Shown here: piece by piece, positions 1-9,229 of the stretch
Numbering within the stretch: the stretch's first letter is position 1
Layout: every line of letters starts with the position of its first letter
Source of the DNA: Serratia fonticola
GTDB lineage: Bacteria > Pseudomonadota > Gammaproteobacteria > Enterobacterales > Enterobacteriaceae
Direction of reading: 5' to 3'
Assembly (NCBI RefSeq): GCF_001006005.1
Contig: NZ_CP011254.1
Span: 62,001 to 126,000, forward strand
Length of the DNA stretch: 64,000 nucleotides
Translations under genes and position numbers: made by a program
The notes under the pieces: generated by a model
Told to the model about the DNA's origin: nothing
What the model saw: only the letters and a program-made list of their open reading frames with translations
Database searches by the model: none

Positions 1-3000
1 GCGCACGACCGTTAAAGATTGGTGTAGTATCATCCGTCACCCCGCCCTGACTGATTGGGCCTTGTTTAACACCAAAATCATCCAACACGACGTCAATAGA
101 CACTTCAACCAGACGAGTATCGACGGTAAACGCGATAGGTTCACTGACTTCACTCTCATTTCCAGCCCGATCGATAACCTGAGCAGTCAAACTGTGCTCA
201 CCATCGGTTAACGCCGTATCTGGGGTAAAGCTCCAAACACCTTTGTCATTACTGACAACTCGTCCGATCTCTGTACCATTGTCATAAATAACAACTGTTG
301 CCCCTGCTTCCGCCTTGCCATTGAAGGTAGGCTGCGCATCATCAGTGACAGAGCCATTCATGATCGCCCCTTGAATGTTACCAACGTCGTCCAGTAACTC
401 TCCTGATTCGATCGCAGCTGGCGGTGTTGTATCGATAATTAATGGATAATCACCGGTTTTCGGGCTGCTATTACCCGCAGCATCCATTGCCACAGCCGAC
501 AGGTTGTTTACCCCTTCAGGCAAGTCACTTTCTGGTGTGAAACGCCATTGTCCTGCAGCATTAGCTACAACACTGCCTAACAACTTATCGTTGCTATAGA
601 TGCTGATTGTCGAACCCGGCTCTGAAGTCCCTACCAAGGTAGGACGAGCATCGTCAGTCACCGTATTCTTCTGCATTGGTCCCTGAATGCTGCCAACATC
701 ATCAAGCACGGCAATAATAGCCGGGGCGCTTGGCGCATTTGCCGTAATCAGTGAGAAATCGAAAGCCGATGAAGGCTCGCTCATATTTCCCGCAGCATCG
801 ACAGCTTTCACCGTGATCACATGATCGCCCACATCAAGCGCTGGATCTGGTTTGAAACTCCAGTTACCTGCTTCATTAGCCGTGGTTTCACCGATCGGCT
901 TGCCATGGTCATAAATCACAACCTTAGAACCTACTTCTGCTCTCCCCTGCATTACCGGACGATTGTCATCAGTAACCTCACCCGACTGAATCGCACCGGT
1001 TTTGTCGCCTACGTTGTCAAAAATGCTATCAATCAACGGCGCATCCGGTGGCGTGGTGTCCACAATCACTACCCACGGATCGGACGGCTTCGACTGGTTA
1101 CCCGCTGGGTCTTCAATGATCACCGCGATCTCGTGATCGCCTTCGCTCAGTTCGGTATCCGGTGTAAAGCTCCAATCGCCATTTTCATCCACAGTGGTTT
1201 CACCGATCTTATCGCCGTTGTCGGTAATAATGATGGTGTCACCCGGCTCACCTTTGCCGTTCAGCGTTGGTTTGGTGTCATCAGTGGTATCCCCTTTGGC
1301 GATTGGCCCCTGTATCGGCCCCTCATTGTCGATGATCTCGCTGATACCCGGGCCATTGCCGTCAGTACCCGGTTGGTCCGGTGGAGTATTGTCGATCACC
1401 AGCTCCCACGGTTGGGACAGCTCGGAAGCATTGCCTGCCTCGTCGGTCGCACGGGTGGTAAAGCTGTGCTCACCTTCCGCCAGCTCACTGCTCGGCGTGA
1501 ACTCCCAGTTGCCCTCAGCATTGGCTGTGGTTTCACCAATTTTCTTGCCATGGTCGTAGATCTCCACCTTCGCGCCTGCTTCGGCCTGGCCTTTCAGGGT
1601 CGGTGTAGTATCGTCAGTCACGTCACCCGGTTGCAGGTACCCTTGTTTGCTACCCGCGTCGTCATAGATACTGCCAATGGTCGGCGCATCCGGTGGCGTG
1701 GTGTCCACAATCACAATCCACGGATCAGACGGCTTGGACTGGTTACCCCCTTTGTCTTCAATGATCACCGCGAGCTCGTGCTCGCCTTCACTCAGTTCGA
1801 TATCCGGTGTAAAGCTCCAGTCGCCATTTTCATCAACAGTGGTTTCACCGATCTTATCGCCGTTGTCGGTAATAATGATGGTGTCACCCGGCTCACCTTT
1901 GCCGTTCAGCGTTGGTTTGGTGTCATCAGTGCTCCCGCCGCTGAGGATCGGCCCCTGTATCGGCCCTTCATTGTCGATGATCTCGCTAATGCCTGGCTCT
2001 TCGTCGCCATCAATCGGCTCGAACTCATGTATCTCGATAACCAATTTCCAGGGCTGTGACATCTCGGAAACGTTACCCGCCGCGTCAATAGCACAGGTGG
2101 TAAAGCTGTGATCCCCTTCAGCCAGTTCGCTTTCCGGCGTAAATGTCCAGTTCCCTTCAGCATCGGCAGTGGTTTCACCGATTTTCTGGTCATTGTCGTA
2201 GATCTCTACCTTCGCGCCTGCTTCGGCCCTGCCTTTCAGGGTCGGTGTAGTGTCATCGGTCACGTCACCCGGTTGCAGTTCCCCGGTCTGGCTGCCGACG
2301 TCGTCAAAGATGCTGGCGATGGTAGGTTCAGTTGGCGCTACGGTGTCAATAATAAACTCGAACGCATCCGATGGAGCACTAACCTTACCGTCGGCATTCT
2401 GTTCAACCATAGTGATACTGTGAGAACCGTCATCTAAAGGTTCACCAGGAGTGAATGACCAGCGACCATCCTGTCCAACCTGAACTTCACCAATCTTCTT
2501 ACCATTATCGTAGAAGACAATGGTATTTCCAGGTGTACCGTTACCACCCAAAAAAGTAGGGGTATTATCATCAGTCTCAGAACCCGCAGCGATAGCGCCT
2601 TGCAGAGATCCCTTATTATCAATAACCTGACTTAGAGTCGGTGTAGTAACGTCTGGCGCAGGCTGTGGCACACCAGGGGATTGAGGTTCTTCATTGTTAT
2701 TGCCGCCACTACGCTTGCTTGACCGACTCTGGCTAGCCATAGCCCCCAGAGCCGCCGCACCCAATCCAAGAATGCTTAGCACCCCCAGTAGAGGACTGCT
2801 CTCACTGCTAGACAAAGCTTCTCCGCCCAAAACCAGAGATGAACTTTCCCCATCCAACAACATTGCCGCAACGGCATTATCATCATCACCGTTGGAAGAG
2901 ATATATGGATAATACGCGCCGCTCTCGGCCATGCCGATTAGCTCCGCATTTTGCAGGAAGAAATCCTCAATAATGACGGAGGGCTGATCCAGTGGGTCCC

Positions 3001-3208
3001 CTTCAATACTCACATGCAGATCTTTGCCCACTCGTTTAACCGTGATGTTTTCAGGGGCGAAACCGGTTTCCTGATCTGCCAAGATAAACTTGCCATTAGC
3101 AATGGCTTTTATCTTTTGGGGTGTTCCCGCATTTTTTGCATGCAAAGAGACTTCTTGTTTTACTTCTTTGCCATCAACCAATACGAGTTTTGTTGGCCGC
3201 ATTACCAT
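1..3208 (-). CDS. BapA/LapA-type giant adhesin with Ig-like repeats (partial, 3' end outside window)
   Basis: An open frame starts at ATG 3208 and stays open to the window edge, giving 1069 visible codons. An AGGAAG ribosome-binding site lies 5 nt upstream. The N-terminus (MVMRPTKLVLVDGKEV...) has no Sec signal and resembles the BapA prefix domain. It is followed near residues 135-158 by a hydrophobic Gly/Ala/Leu stretch and a Ser/Asn/Pro-rich linker. From about residue 180 there are nine Ig-like domains of roughly 105 residues, each with TDDTxPTLxGxxEPG, GETTxxxxGxWSFTP and AxDxAGN signatures. Proteins of this build are usually exported by type I secretion and mediate biofilm or host adhesion. 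The C-terminal secretion signal and any transporter genes would lie left of base 1. The exact family and total length are unknown; the adhesin assignment is by architecture. Confidence 0.8.
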   Translation of the reverse strand, partial: MVMRPTKLVLVDGKEVKQEVSLHAKNAGTPQKIKAIANGKFILADQETGFAPENITVKRVGKDLHVSIEGDPLDQPSVIIEDFFLQNAELIGMAESGAYYPYISSNGDDDNAVAAMLLDGESSSLVLGGEALSSSESSPLLGVLSILGLGAAALGAMASQSRSSKRSGGNNNEEPQSPGVPQPAPDVTTPTLSQVIDNKGSLQGAIAAGSETDDNTPTFLGGNGTPGNTIVFYDNGKKIGEVQVGQDGRWSFTPGEPLDDGSHSITMVEQNADGKVSAPSDAFEFIIDTVAPTEPTIASIFDDVGSQTGELQPGDVTDDTTPTLKGRAEAGAKVEIYDNDQKIGETTADAEGNWTFTPESELAEGDHSFTTCAIDAAGNVSEMSQPWKLVIEIHEFEPIDGDEEPGISEIIDNEGPIQGPILSGGSTDDTKPTLNGKGEPGDTIIITDNGDKIGETTVDENGDWSFTPDIELSEGEHELAVIIEDKGGNQSKPSDPWIVIVDTTPPDAPTIGSIYDDAGSKQGYLQPGDVTDDTTPTLKGQAEAGAKVEIYDHGKKIGETTANAEGNWEFTPSSELAEGEHSFTTRATDEAGNASELSQPWELVIDNTPPDQPGTDGNGPGISEIIDNEGPIQGPIAKGDTTDDTKPTLNGKGEPGDTIIITDNGDKIGETTVDENGDWSFTPDTELSEGDHEIAVIIEDPAGNQSKPSDPWVVIVDTTPPDAPLIDSIFDNVGDKTGAIQSGEVTDDNRPVMQGRAEVGSKVVIYDHGKPIGETTANEAGNWSFKPDPALDVGDHVITVKAVDAAGNMSEPSSAFDFSLITANAPSAPAIIAVLDDVGSIQGPMQKNTVTDDARPTLVGTSEPGSTISIYSNDKLLGSVVANAAGQWRFTPESDLPEGVNNLSAVAMDAAGNSSPKTGDYPLIIDTTPPAAIESGELLDDVGNIQGAIMNGSVTDDAQPTFNGKAEAGATVVIYDNGTEIGRVVSNDKGVWSFTPDTALTDGEHSLTAQVIDRAGNESEVSEPIAFTVDTRLVEVSIDVVLDDFGVKQGPISQGGVTDDTTPIFNGRA
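1041..2345 (-). repeat. Higher-order tandem repeat (about 645 bp, two Ig domains) inside the adhesin
   Basis: The DNA from about 1041 is nearly repeated at 1686 (gcatccggtggcgtggtgtc in both), an offset of 645 bp or 215 codons. The partner half near 1470 is matched near 2115. The unit is therefore a pair of Ig-like domains that was duplicated as a block more recently than the neighbouring single domains, which have diverged. Confidence 0.75.
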
Positions 3209-3936
3209 ATATTCTTCCTAATTAATTTCAATTTTCTAACAGTACAACCGTTACATAGCGTCTTTCTTATAGAAGAAATGTAACAATCCTGATGGTGTCT
3301 ATAATGATGCTTAACATAGAGTTTGGGAGGCGGTTACCGTTCATCTGCAACAGGCCATTTCCCTTGGAAGCCATATTGAACAGATTTCTGAGGAAAGAGT
3401 CTTTCTGATTGGTATGAATTCTTGGCGTGGATAAGCAGTCAGGTACGAAAGAGTAAAGATGGCGTTGATTAACACAATAAAAACAATATGATACACCAAA
3501 ATACCCACAGGCAGTGAGTAAGCAGCAATCAAGCGATAACTCAGCAAAGTTTGGCCATGAGTTAGCTATCCATGGGGAGTGCTTGTCAGTTAAGGCTAAC
3601 TCGTCCCCTACCGGGGAAGCTGCCCAGTCCTGAGAAACGGCATACGCACAGGCTGCACCAATTTCGTCGAATCTTCAAGTATAAGGGGAGTTACAGGCAG
3701 ATTTTCGAACTGGTCAGGTATTTATTTCCTTTTTCTCCCCTTATTCTATCCATCGCGTTAATTCGCGACGTTTTCTAAGTAACTACGGCATAGACACATC
3801 CTGGAAAGACCAGAACTTTCGTACCTGGTATTAATGCTGGAAGTTGTGCTACTGCTGAAAACAGCTATAACGCAACTTATATTTTGTGCTTGTTTTCTTA
3901 GAATCCCCTCATTAATTACCTGATGATTTAACTTAA
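3209..3936. promoter_or_regulatory. 728-bp AT-rich divergent intergenic region between two surface-protein genes
   Basis: It separates the divergent starts at 3208 and 3937 and presumably holds both promoters. The only structure I can point to is an 8-bp inverted repeat (GAGTTAGC 3559-3566 / GCTAACTC 3595-3602) and a small TCCCC/GGGGA hairpin at 3604-3617. Short open frames inside it lack convincing ribosome-binding sites and resemble no family I know. Confidence 0.4.
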
Positions 3937-6900
3937 ATGAAAAATATTACTGATAGCTCAATCCGTTTCTCAGTCATCACTGAAGGATCATTAATACAAA
4001 CCGGCTTTCTGGACGCGTCTCTGAATGAGCCAACACAACATATCCCGTACACTCCGGTTAATATGTATGTGGTACAAGAAGTTGAGGCTGCATCGATTGG
4101 GGATATCTTAGTTGCCGAACGTTCAGGTGAAGATCTGATTGTCACCTTGCGCAGCCTGGAAGACAGCCAGCCACACCTGGCTTTAAAGAACTTTTTTGCT
4201 CATAACGGTCAGTTGCACCAGATCACACAGGACGGCGAGTTTATCCGTAGCCTGTCAGCTCAGGATAACCCACAGCAAGGCCAAATCACCTTTAGCGCAC
4301 AACCATTAGGCCACATCGAACAGCAACCACTAAGTCAGGCGCTAAGTATGCTTCATGAGGTTTCGTTATCCGAAGCCAACGACGCTGCATCTCAACCTGC
4401 CATGATGGCGATGGCTTTTCTGATGCAGGATGAGGCACCTAAAATCACTCACGCCCTTGACCAAGTGGGGGCACGCCAAGGATCACTGAAATCAGGTAAC
4501 GTCACTGATGATCAATGGGCGGTGTTAGAAGGTAGCGGTAAGCCTGGAGCCACTCTCGAGATTATTGAGGGTACACAGGTGATCGGCGAGGTGCTCGTGG
4601 GTGCAAACGGCCTTTGGAGCTTCACGCCTGAGGAGAAATACAGTGAAAGTGGGCACGTATTGGTGGCTCGCGATAAAGCAAGCGGCCAGTCATCCGACGG
4701 CTTCACGTTGATCGTCGACTCTGTTGCCCCGTCACGTGCAGTGATCGACAGCATCAGCAGCGATAACAACGGCACTACTCTGATCGAGAAAAATGGCTAT
4801 ACCAACGACAATACGCCATTGATTAAAGGCCATGCTGAAGCACTTAGCGTTGTGGGTATCTACAATGGCAAGACCATGATCGGTACTGCTCTTGCCGATG
4901 CTACAGGAGCCTGGGAGTTCTCTTCGGCTTTCACCTTCCCGGATGGTGCGTACACTATCACCGCCAAGGCTGTCGACTTTGCGGGTAACACCGGCCTTGG
5001 GTCATTACCCTACACAATGACTATTGATACCCTCCCACCCGCGGTGCCAGCCATCCTGCAGGCATCTGACGATTTTGGTGCACAGCAGGGTACTCTAAAC
5101 TCCGGTGATTTGACCGATGACCGCACGCCTACGCTGTCCGGCAAGGCTGAACCAGGCGTGACGGTATTTATCAATGACAATGGCAAACTGTTGGGCACCA
5201 CCATGGCCGGTGTCAATGGCAACTGGTCTTTCACTCCGTTAGCACCACTGGCAGACGGCGAACACCATTTCACCACGTCAGCCCGTGACCAGGCAGGTAA
5301 CTCCAGCAACGCTGAAAGCGACGCCTTCACATTGGTTCTGGGCGAGGACCGCACGTCTACCCCAACCATTGACAGCCTGACTGACGATGTAGGCAGCATT
5401 CAGGGCATACTGAAACAGGGTGATTATACCGATGACGCTACACCCACTTTGCGTGGCAAATCGCAGGCTGGCGATACGGTAAAAATCTTTGATAACGGCA
5501 TCTTTATCGGTGAAACCGAGGCTAATTCGTCGGGCGAATGGGTATTTACACCTCATCCCGCGCTTAAAGAAGGCCAGCATGCTTTCCAGGTGCAGGCGCT
5601 TGATGCGACTCATTCGCCTAGCGCACTTTCCTCAGCATTCGAGATAGTTCTGGATCTGACGCCGCCTGATGCGTCAAATCTACGTATCACCGGTATCTAC
5701 GATGACGTTGGCACCATCACCGGCAACGTCGTCCACGGTGGCCGTACCGACGACCAGAAACCAGGCATCAGCGGCACTGGCCCAGTGGGGGAAACCGTGA
5801 TCGTTTTTGTCACGGATGCCCAAGGGCAGCGTGAAGTCGGGCGTGTCGAGGTCAGTAACAACGGCACCTGGACTCTTGAGGTACAGGAAGCCTTAAGCTT
5901 GGGCACACATACTTTCACCGCCGTCGCCATTGATACAGCCGGTAATGCCACACCACACAGCAACGGTTACAAAGTGACCGTCACCACCAACGATACGATC
6001 GGTGGCTTTGACCTCGGTGGTAGTCAGACATCAGGTGGCGCGATCAACACCACGGTAGTCGGAGATCAAAATAACCCGCAGGTGACCAAGCTGACCAACG
6101 GCAACCTGGTGGTGACCTGGCAGGGAAGTAACAATGGATATGATGTCTACATGCAGTTGATGGACCCGACTGGTACACAAAAAATTGGCAGGGAGCAGAT
6201 GGTCAACCAGCGCCACATCAATAACCAAGACAGCCCACAGGTAGTGGCGCTGGCCGATGGCGGGTTCCTGGTGGTGTTTGAATCCTATCAGGCCAGTGCT
6301 CTGGACAACAGCGGCGATGCTGTCTTCGCCCGTAAATACGGTGCCGATGGTGCTGCCCAGACCGATGAATTCCTGGTTAACCAGACGACAGTTGGCGCTC
6401 AGCGAGCGGCCAGTGCATTGGCCCTACCTGATGGCGGCTATATCATCTCCTGGTACAGCCAGCAGAGCGGTGGTTCGATCGTACAACGTACCTACGATGC
6501 TCATAACCAGCCAGTGGGCAACGAGGTTATTGTCAAAAGTGGTGGTGCCGTAGACGCAGTTGGTGGCCCGGAAATGGTCTTGTTGGGCGACACCGGTTGG
6601 TTCCTCACCGTATGGTGTGGGACGGACACTATGAGCACAGGTGTTAATGGCAAGTTACAGAAAATTGATGGTTCCGCAGTAGGCCCTAATCTGATCATGA
6701 ACACCACCCTGGATGCCTCTCAACAGTTTCCAGATGTGATTACGCTGAAAGATGGCAGCTTCATTGTTATGTGGGATAGCGGGGACAGCAAGGCCGTGGG
6801 CAGTGATATTCGTGCCGCTCACTACAGCTTTGATCCTGTCACCGGCGCCACCACGCTGATCGGTAACGGCGACTTTATCGTCAACGAATACCAAGCCGGC

Positions 6901-8979
6901 AAGCAGTACAAGCCCGTGGGCGTGGCACTGGAAGATGGCGGTTATATACTGTTCTGGGGTTCGGAAGGCGGTGACGGTGATGGTTCAGCCATTTTTGCCC
7001 AGCGTTTTGATGCCAATAGTAACAAGGTTGGCCATGAATTCCTGGTGAATCCGACCACTTGGGGCAACCAGGGGTCGGGTTGGGATAATACCGATCTGAC
7101 CCATATCCTTGACGCTACGCTGATGGATGATGGCAATGTTTTCGTCACCTGGAACAGCGACAAAATCGATCCTAGCGGTTTTGGCATCGAAGGCGTGGTT
7201 GTTGATATTGATGCCGGTTTCTATTCGGAATTTATCGTCAACACGACGACAGCAGGCAATCAAGAACGCTCGGTCACCACTAAACTTCCTAGCGGTGGAT
7301 TTATTGTTGTCTGGGACTCCTGGCACCTTGGTACTACTAACTCTGAGGTGATGGCCCAAGTCTTTGATGCTAGCGGTATACCCGTAGGTAAAGAATTTAC
7401 GGTCAATACCATAACCGCGGGGATCCAACGCAGGCCCTCTGTCACGACTCTTGAAGACGGTGATGTGATAGTCTCTTGGCATAGTAACGAAAATGGTCGC
7501 GATGTCATACGTACGCAACGTTATGAGGGGGATAGTACTTCTGGTTTAACGCCAATCGGCAGCAGCTCACGCGTTAATGCTGACACAAGCCAAGAGAACC
7601 GAGACTCCACTATTATTGCACTTGATAACGGTGGTTATGTAGTTACTTGGATCGCGGTATCTGGCGGTCAATGGTCGGTCATGGCGCGCCAGTTTGATAA
7701 GAACGGTATAGCTACTACCCCTGATGATATGCTGGTGACCAAAACCGCCATCACAGGAGACAACCCTGCTACATGGCATATAAGTACTGTTGAAACATTG
7801 GCGGATGGTCGTTTGGTGTTTGGTTACGCCAAACAGAAATCTGGTACCGATATTGCCTTCAAGATCTATGACCCGCAAAGTAAGACCTTTGGGCCAGAAG
7901 TCATGGTTAACCAGACAACTGCAGGTAATCAGACTGCAGCTGGCATCGCCAAACTAAGCAATGGCAACTTTGTGATGACCTGGGATTCAAACGATAATTC
8001 TGGTGCAGATCAAGGTGGTTGGGGAATGTGGGCTCGTATCTACACGCCGGACGGCGTAGCCGTCGGTAATGAGTTCCTCGTCAATACCTACACCCCCTAT
8101 GACCAGAAGAACGGCTATGCTATTGCGCGCCCTGGTGGCGGTTTTATCGTCATTTACGAGTCAAGCGCAGATACAAACCCTGGGCTTAACACCCTCGGAA
8201 TCTACGCACAGTTCTTTGACGATGCAGGGAGCCGTATAGGACAGGAGCTACAGCTCAACCAGTTGGTTGCTGGCGATCAAATAAAACCAGATGTTGCTTT
8301 CCTTGAGGATGGCCGTCTATTTGTCACCTGGACCGACTACGGCGTGGGTGATGGCGGTGGTTCCGCGATCAAGGGGCGGATTATCGATCTGGATAGTACT
8401 TTGAACTTGGGATCAACGGTACAGGAAAAAGGGGCCAATGAAGAGCACGTGACCTTGACATTGGCTGATAATACCGATCACGGTAGTCTATGGATGCTGT
8501 TGGATGATGGTTCAACCTCTGGTCTGATGCTGAGCGGCGAATCATTGTCGGCAGTGCGAGGCGGTGCGGGCGATGATGTTATTGGTATTACTAATACTTC
8601 ATTCACCTCCATCCACGGTGGCGAGGGTATTGACACCCTGTTACTGGATGGCAAAAACATGGCGCTGGATCTTGACGCACTAGTCGACCGCATCACCGGG
8701 ATCGAGAAGATCGACCTCGGTCAGGGCAACGCCAACAGCCTGAGTCTGAGTGCCTCTGCACTCGACGGGTTAGGACAGACCGATATGGTTATGGCCGACG
8801 GCAAGAACCAGTTGGTGATCAACGGCGACGGTTCGAACGCGCTCCAGTTGCTGGATACACAGTCCGAGTCGTGGATGGAAGCCGGAGAGGCAGAAATTGG
8901 TGGCGTGATCTACCATACCTACATTGCAGGCGCAACGGAGCTGTTGGTAGAACAGAATATCCATGTAACCGTAATGTAA
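3937..8979 (+). CDS. Large type-I-secretion substrate: Ig-like domains, 14 propeller-like repeats, RTX-like C-terminus
   Basis: This is a 1680-residue protein without a Sec signal peptide. Residues 1-160 form a BapA-like N-terminal region. Residues about 165-690 hold five Ig-like domains with TDDxxPTLxGxxEPG and AxDxAGN signatures, akin to the divergent neighbour. Residues about 698-1488 carry fourteen repeats of about 56 residues built on LxDGGFxVxWxS ... RxxDxxGxxVGxEFxVNxTTxGNQ, likely beta-propeller blades. The C-terminus has RTX-like nonapeptides (GGAGDDVIG, GGEGIDTL) and ends in hydrophobic residues, as type I substrates do. A secreted or surface adhesin is inferred; no enzyme motif is visible. 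There is no clear ribosome-binding site before the ATG. A strong terminator follows at 9156. Base composition resembles the neighbours. Confidence 0.8.
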   Translation: MKNITDSSIRFSVITEGSLIQTGFLDASLNEPTQHIPYTPVNMYVVQEVEAASIGDILVAERSGEDLIVTLRSLEDSQPHLALKNFFAHNGQLHQITQDGEFIRSLSAQDNPQQGQITFSAQPLGHIEQQPLSQALSMLHEVSLSEANDAASQPAMMAMAFLMQDEAPKITHALDQVGARQGSLKSGNVTDDQWAVLEGSGKPGATLEIIEGTQVIGEVLVGANGLWSFTPEEKYSESGHVLVARDKASGQSSDGFTLIVDSVAPSRAVIDSISSDNNGTTLIEKNGYTNDNTPLIKGHAEALSVVGIYNGKTMIGTALADATGAWEFSSAFTFPDGAYTITAKAVDFAGNTGLGSLPYTMTIDTLPPAVPAILQASDDFGAQQGTLNSGDLTDDRTPTLSGKAEPGVTVFINDNGKLLGTTMAGVNGNWSFTPLAPLADGEHHFTTSARDQAGNSSNAESDAFTLVLGEDRTSTPTIDSLTDDVGSIQGILKQGDYTDDATPTLRGKSQAGDTVKIFDNGIFIGETEANSSGEWVFTPHPALKEGQHAFQVQALDATHSPSALSSAFEIVLDLTPPDASNLRITGIYDDVGTITGNVVHGGRTDDQKPGISGTGPVGETVIVFVTDAQGQREVGRVEVSNNGTWTLEVQEALSLGTHTFTAVAIDTAGNATPHSNGYKVTVTTNDTIGGFDLGGSQTSGGAINTTVVGDQNNPQVTKLTNGNLVVTWQGSNNGYDVYMQLMDPTGTQKIGREQMVNQRHINNQDSPQVVALADGGFLVVFESYQASALDNSGDAVFARKYGADGAAQTDEFLVNQTTVGAQRAASALALPDGGYIISWYSQQSGGSIVQRTYDAHNQPVGNEVIVKSGGAVDAVGGPEMVLLGDTGWFLTVWCGTDTMSTGVNGKLQKIDGSAVGPNLIMNTTLDASQQFPDVITLKDGSFIVMWDSGDSKAVGSDIRAAHYSFDPVTGATTLIGNGDFIVNEYQAGKQYKPVGVALEDGGYILFWGSEGGDGDGSAIFAQRFDANSNKVGHEFLVNPTTWGNQGSGWDNTDLTHILDATLMDDGNVFVTWNSDKIDPSGFGIEGVVVDIDAGFYSEFIVNTTTAGNQERSVTTKLPSGGFIVVWDSWHLGTTNSEVMAQVFDASGIPVGKEFTVNTITAGIQRRPSVTTLEDGDVIVSWHSNENGRDVIRTQRYEGDSTSGLTPIGSSSRVNADTSQENRDSTIIALDNGGYVVTWIAVSGGQWSVMARQFDKNGIATTPDDMLVTKTAITGDNPATWHISTVETLADGRLVFGYAKQKSGTDIAFKIYDPQSKTFGPEVMVNQTTAGNQTAAGIAKLSNGNFVMTWDSNDNSGADQGGWGMWARIYTPDGVAVGNEFLVNTYTPYDQKNGYAIARPGGGFIVIYESSADTNPGLNTLGIYAQFFDDAGSRIGQELQLNQLVAGDQIKPDVAFLEDGRLFVTWTDYGVGDGGGSAIKGRIIDLDSTLNLGSTVQEKGANEEHVTLTLADNTDHGSLWMLLDDGSTSGLMLSGESLSAVRGGAGDDVIGITNTSFTSIHGGEGIDTLLLDGKNMALDLDALVDRITGIEKIDLGQGNANSLSLSASALDGLGQTDMVMADGKNQLVINGDGSNALQLLDTQSESWMEAGEAEIGGVIYHTYIAGATELLVEQNIHVTVM
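6030..8400 (+). repeat. Fourteen degenerate blade-like repeats encoded in the 1680-aa protein
   Basis: Fourteen copies of an (L/V)xDGGFxVxWxS-type strand motif are spaced about 56 residues apart, for example LADGGFLVVFES, LPDGGYIISWYS, LPSGGFIVVWDS, LEDGDVIVSWHS and LEDGRLFVTWTD. The DNA is diverged between copies, so this is an old protein repeat and not a recent duplication. Confidence 0.7.
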
Positions 8980-8984
8980 GCCGT

Positions 8985-9011
8985 AAGAGTTACCTGATAA
9001 AAGTAACTCTT
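8985..9011 (+). terminator. Hairpin just after the 1680-aa protein gene
   Basis: AAGAGTTAC (8985-8993) pairs perfectly with GTAACTCTT (9003-9011) across a 9-nt loop, beginning 6 bp after the stop codon. There is no T-tract, so alone it is a weak intrinsic terminator. It may protect the 3' end or act with the next hairpin. Confidence 0.45.
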
Positions 9012-9092
9012 CAGATGGATAACAAAGTGGCAATATTGCTGAATGTGTAGGAATCGAGCCATGCCCACTTACTAACCCATTGATTATTTGGA

Positions 9093-9118
9093 CGGGCGCA
9101 GCATGCAGCTGCCCCTAC
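9093..9118. repeat. REP-like palindrome, GGGCGCAGCATGC family, copy 1
   Basis: The sequence cgggcgcagcatgc is followed by agctgcccctac. The same core recurs at 31208-31227 (perfect palindrome) and 57227-57251. All three are intergenic and able to form a short hairpin. Confidence 0.6.
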
Positions 9119-9154
9119 GTTATGAGTCCGGTGAGGGTTTGTCAGCAGTCTCAA

Positions 9155-9182
9155 GGGTTACCTCAATAGGGGTAACCTTTTT
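9155..9182 (+). terminator. Rho-independent terminator
   Basis: GGTTACC (9156-9162) pairs with GGTAACC (9171-9177) and is followed directly by TTTTT. The T-tract is on the plus strand, so it serves the 1680-aa protein gene ending at 8979. Confidence 0.75.
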
Positions 9183-9229
9183 CTTTATCATTATGCCTGA
9201 ACGCACCAGCACACACCTTGCCAACTTCT

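Noticed and set aside
821..2111. Long plus-strand frames (412, 121 and 144 codons) opposite the adhesin
   Set aside because: They are antisense shadows of the minus-strand Ig-repeat gene, repeat with it, and have no family features.
1..3208. CRISPR-like repeat array in the left part
   Set aside because: The repeats are about 320-645 bp, in frame and encode Ig-like domains.
3341..3778. Two 68-codon frames in the adhesin intergenic region
   Set aside because: No ribosome-binding site, no recognisable domain, and AT-rich surroundings where such frames arise by chance.
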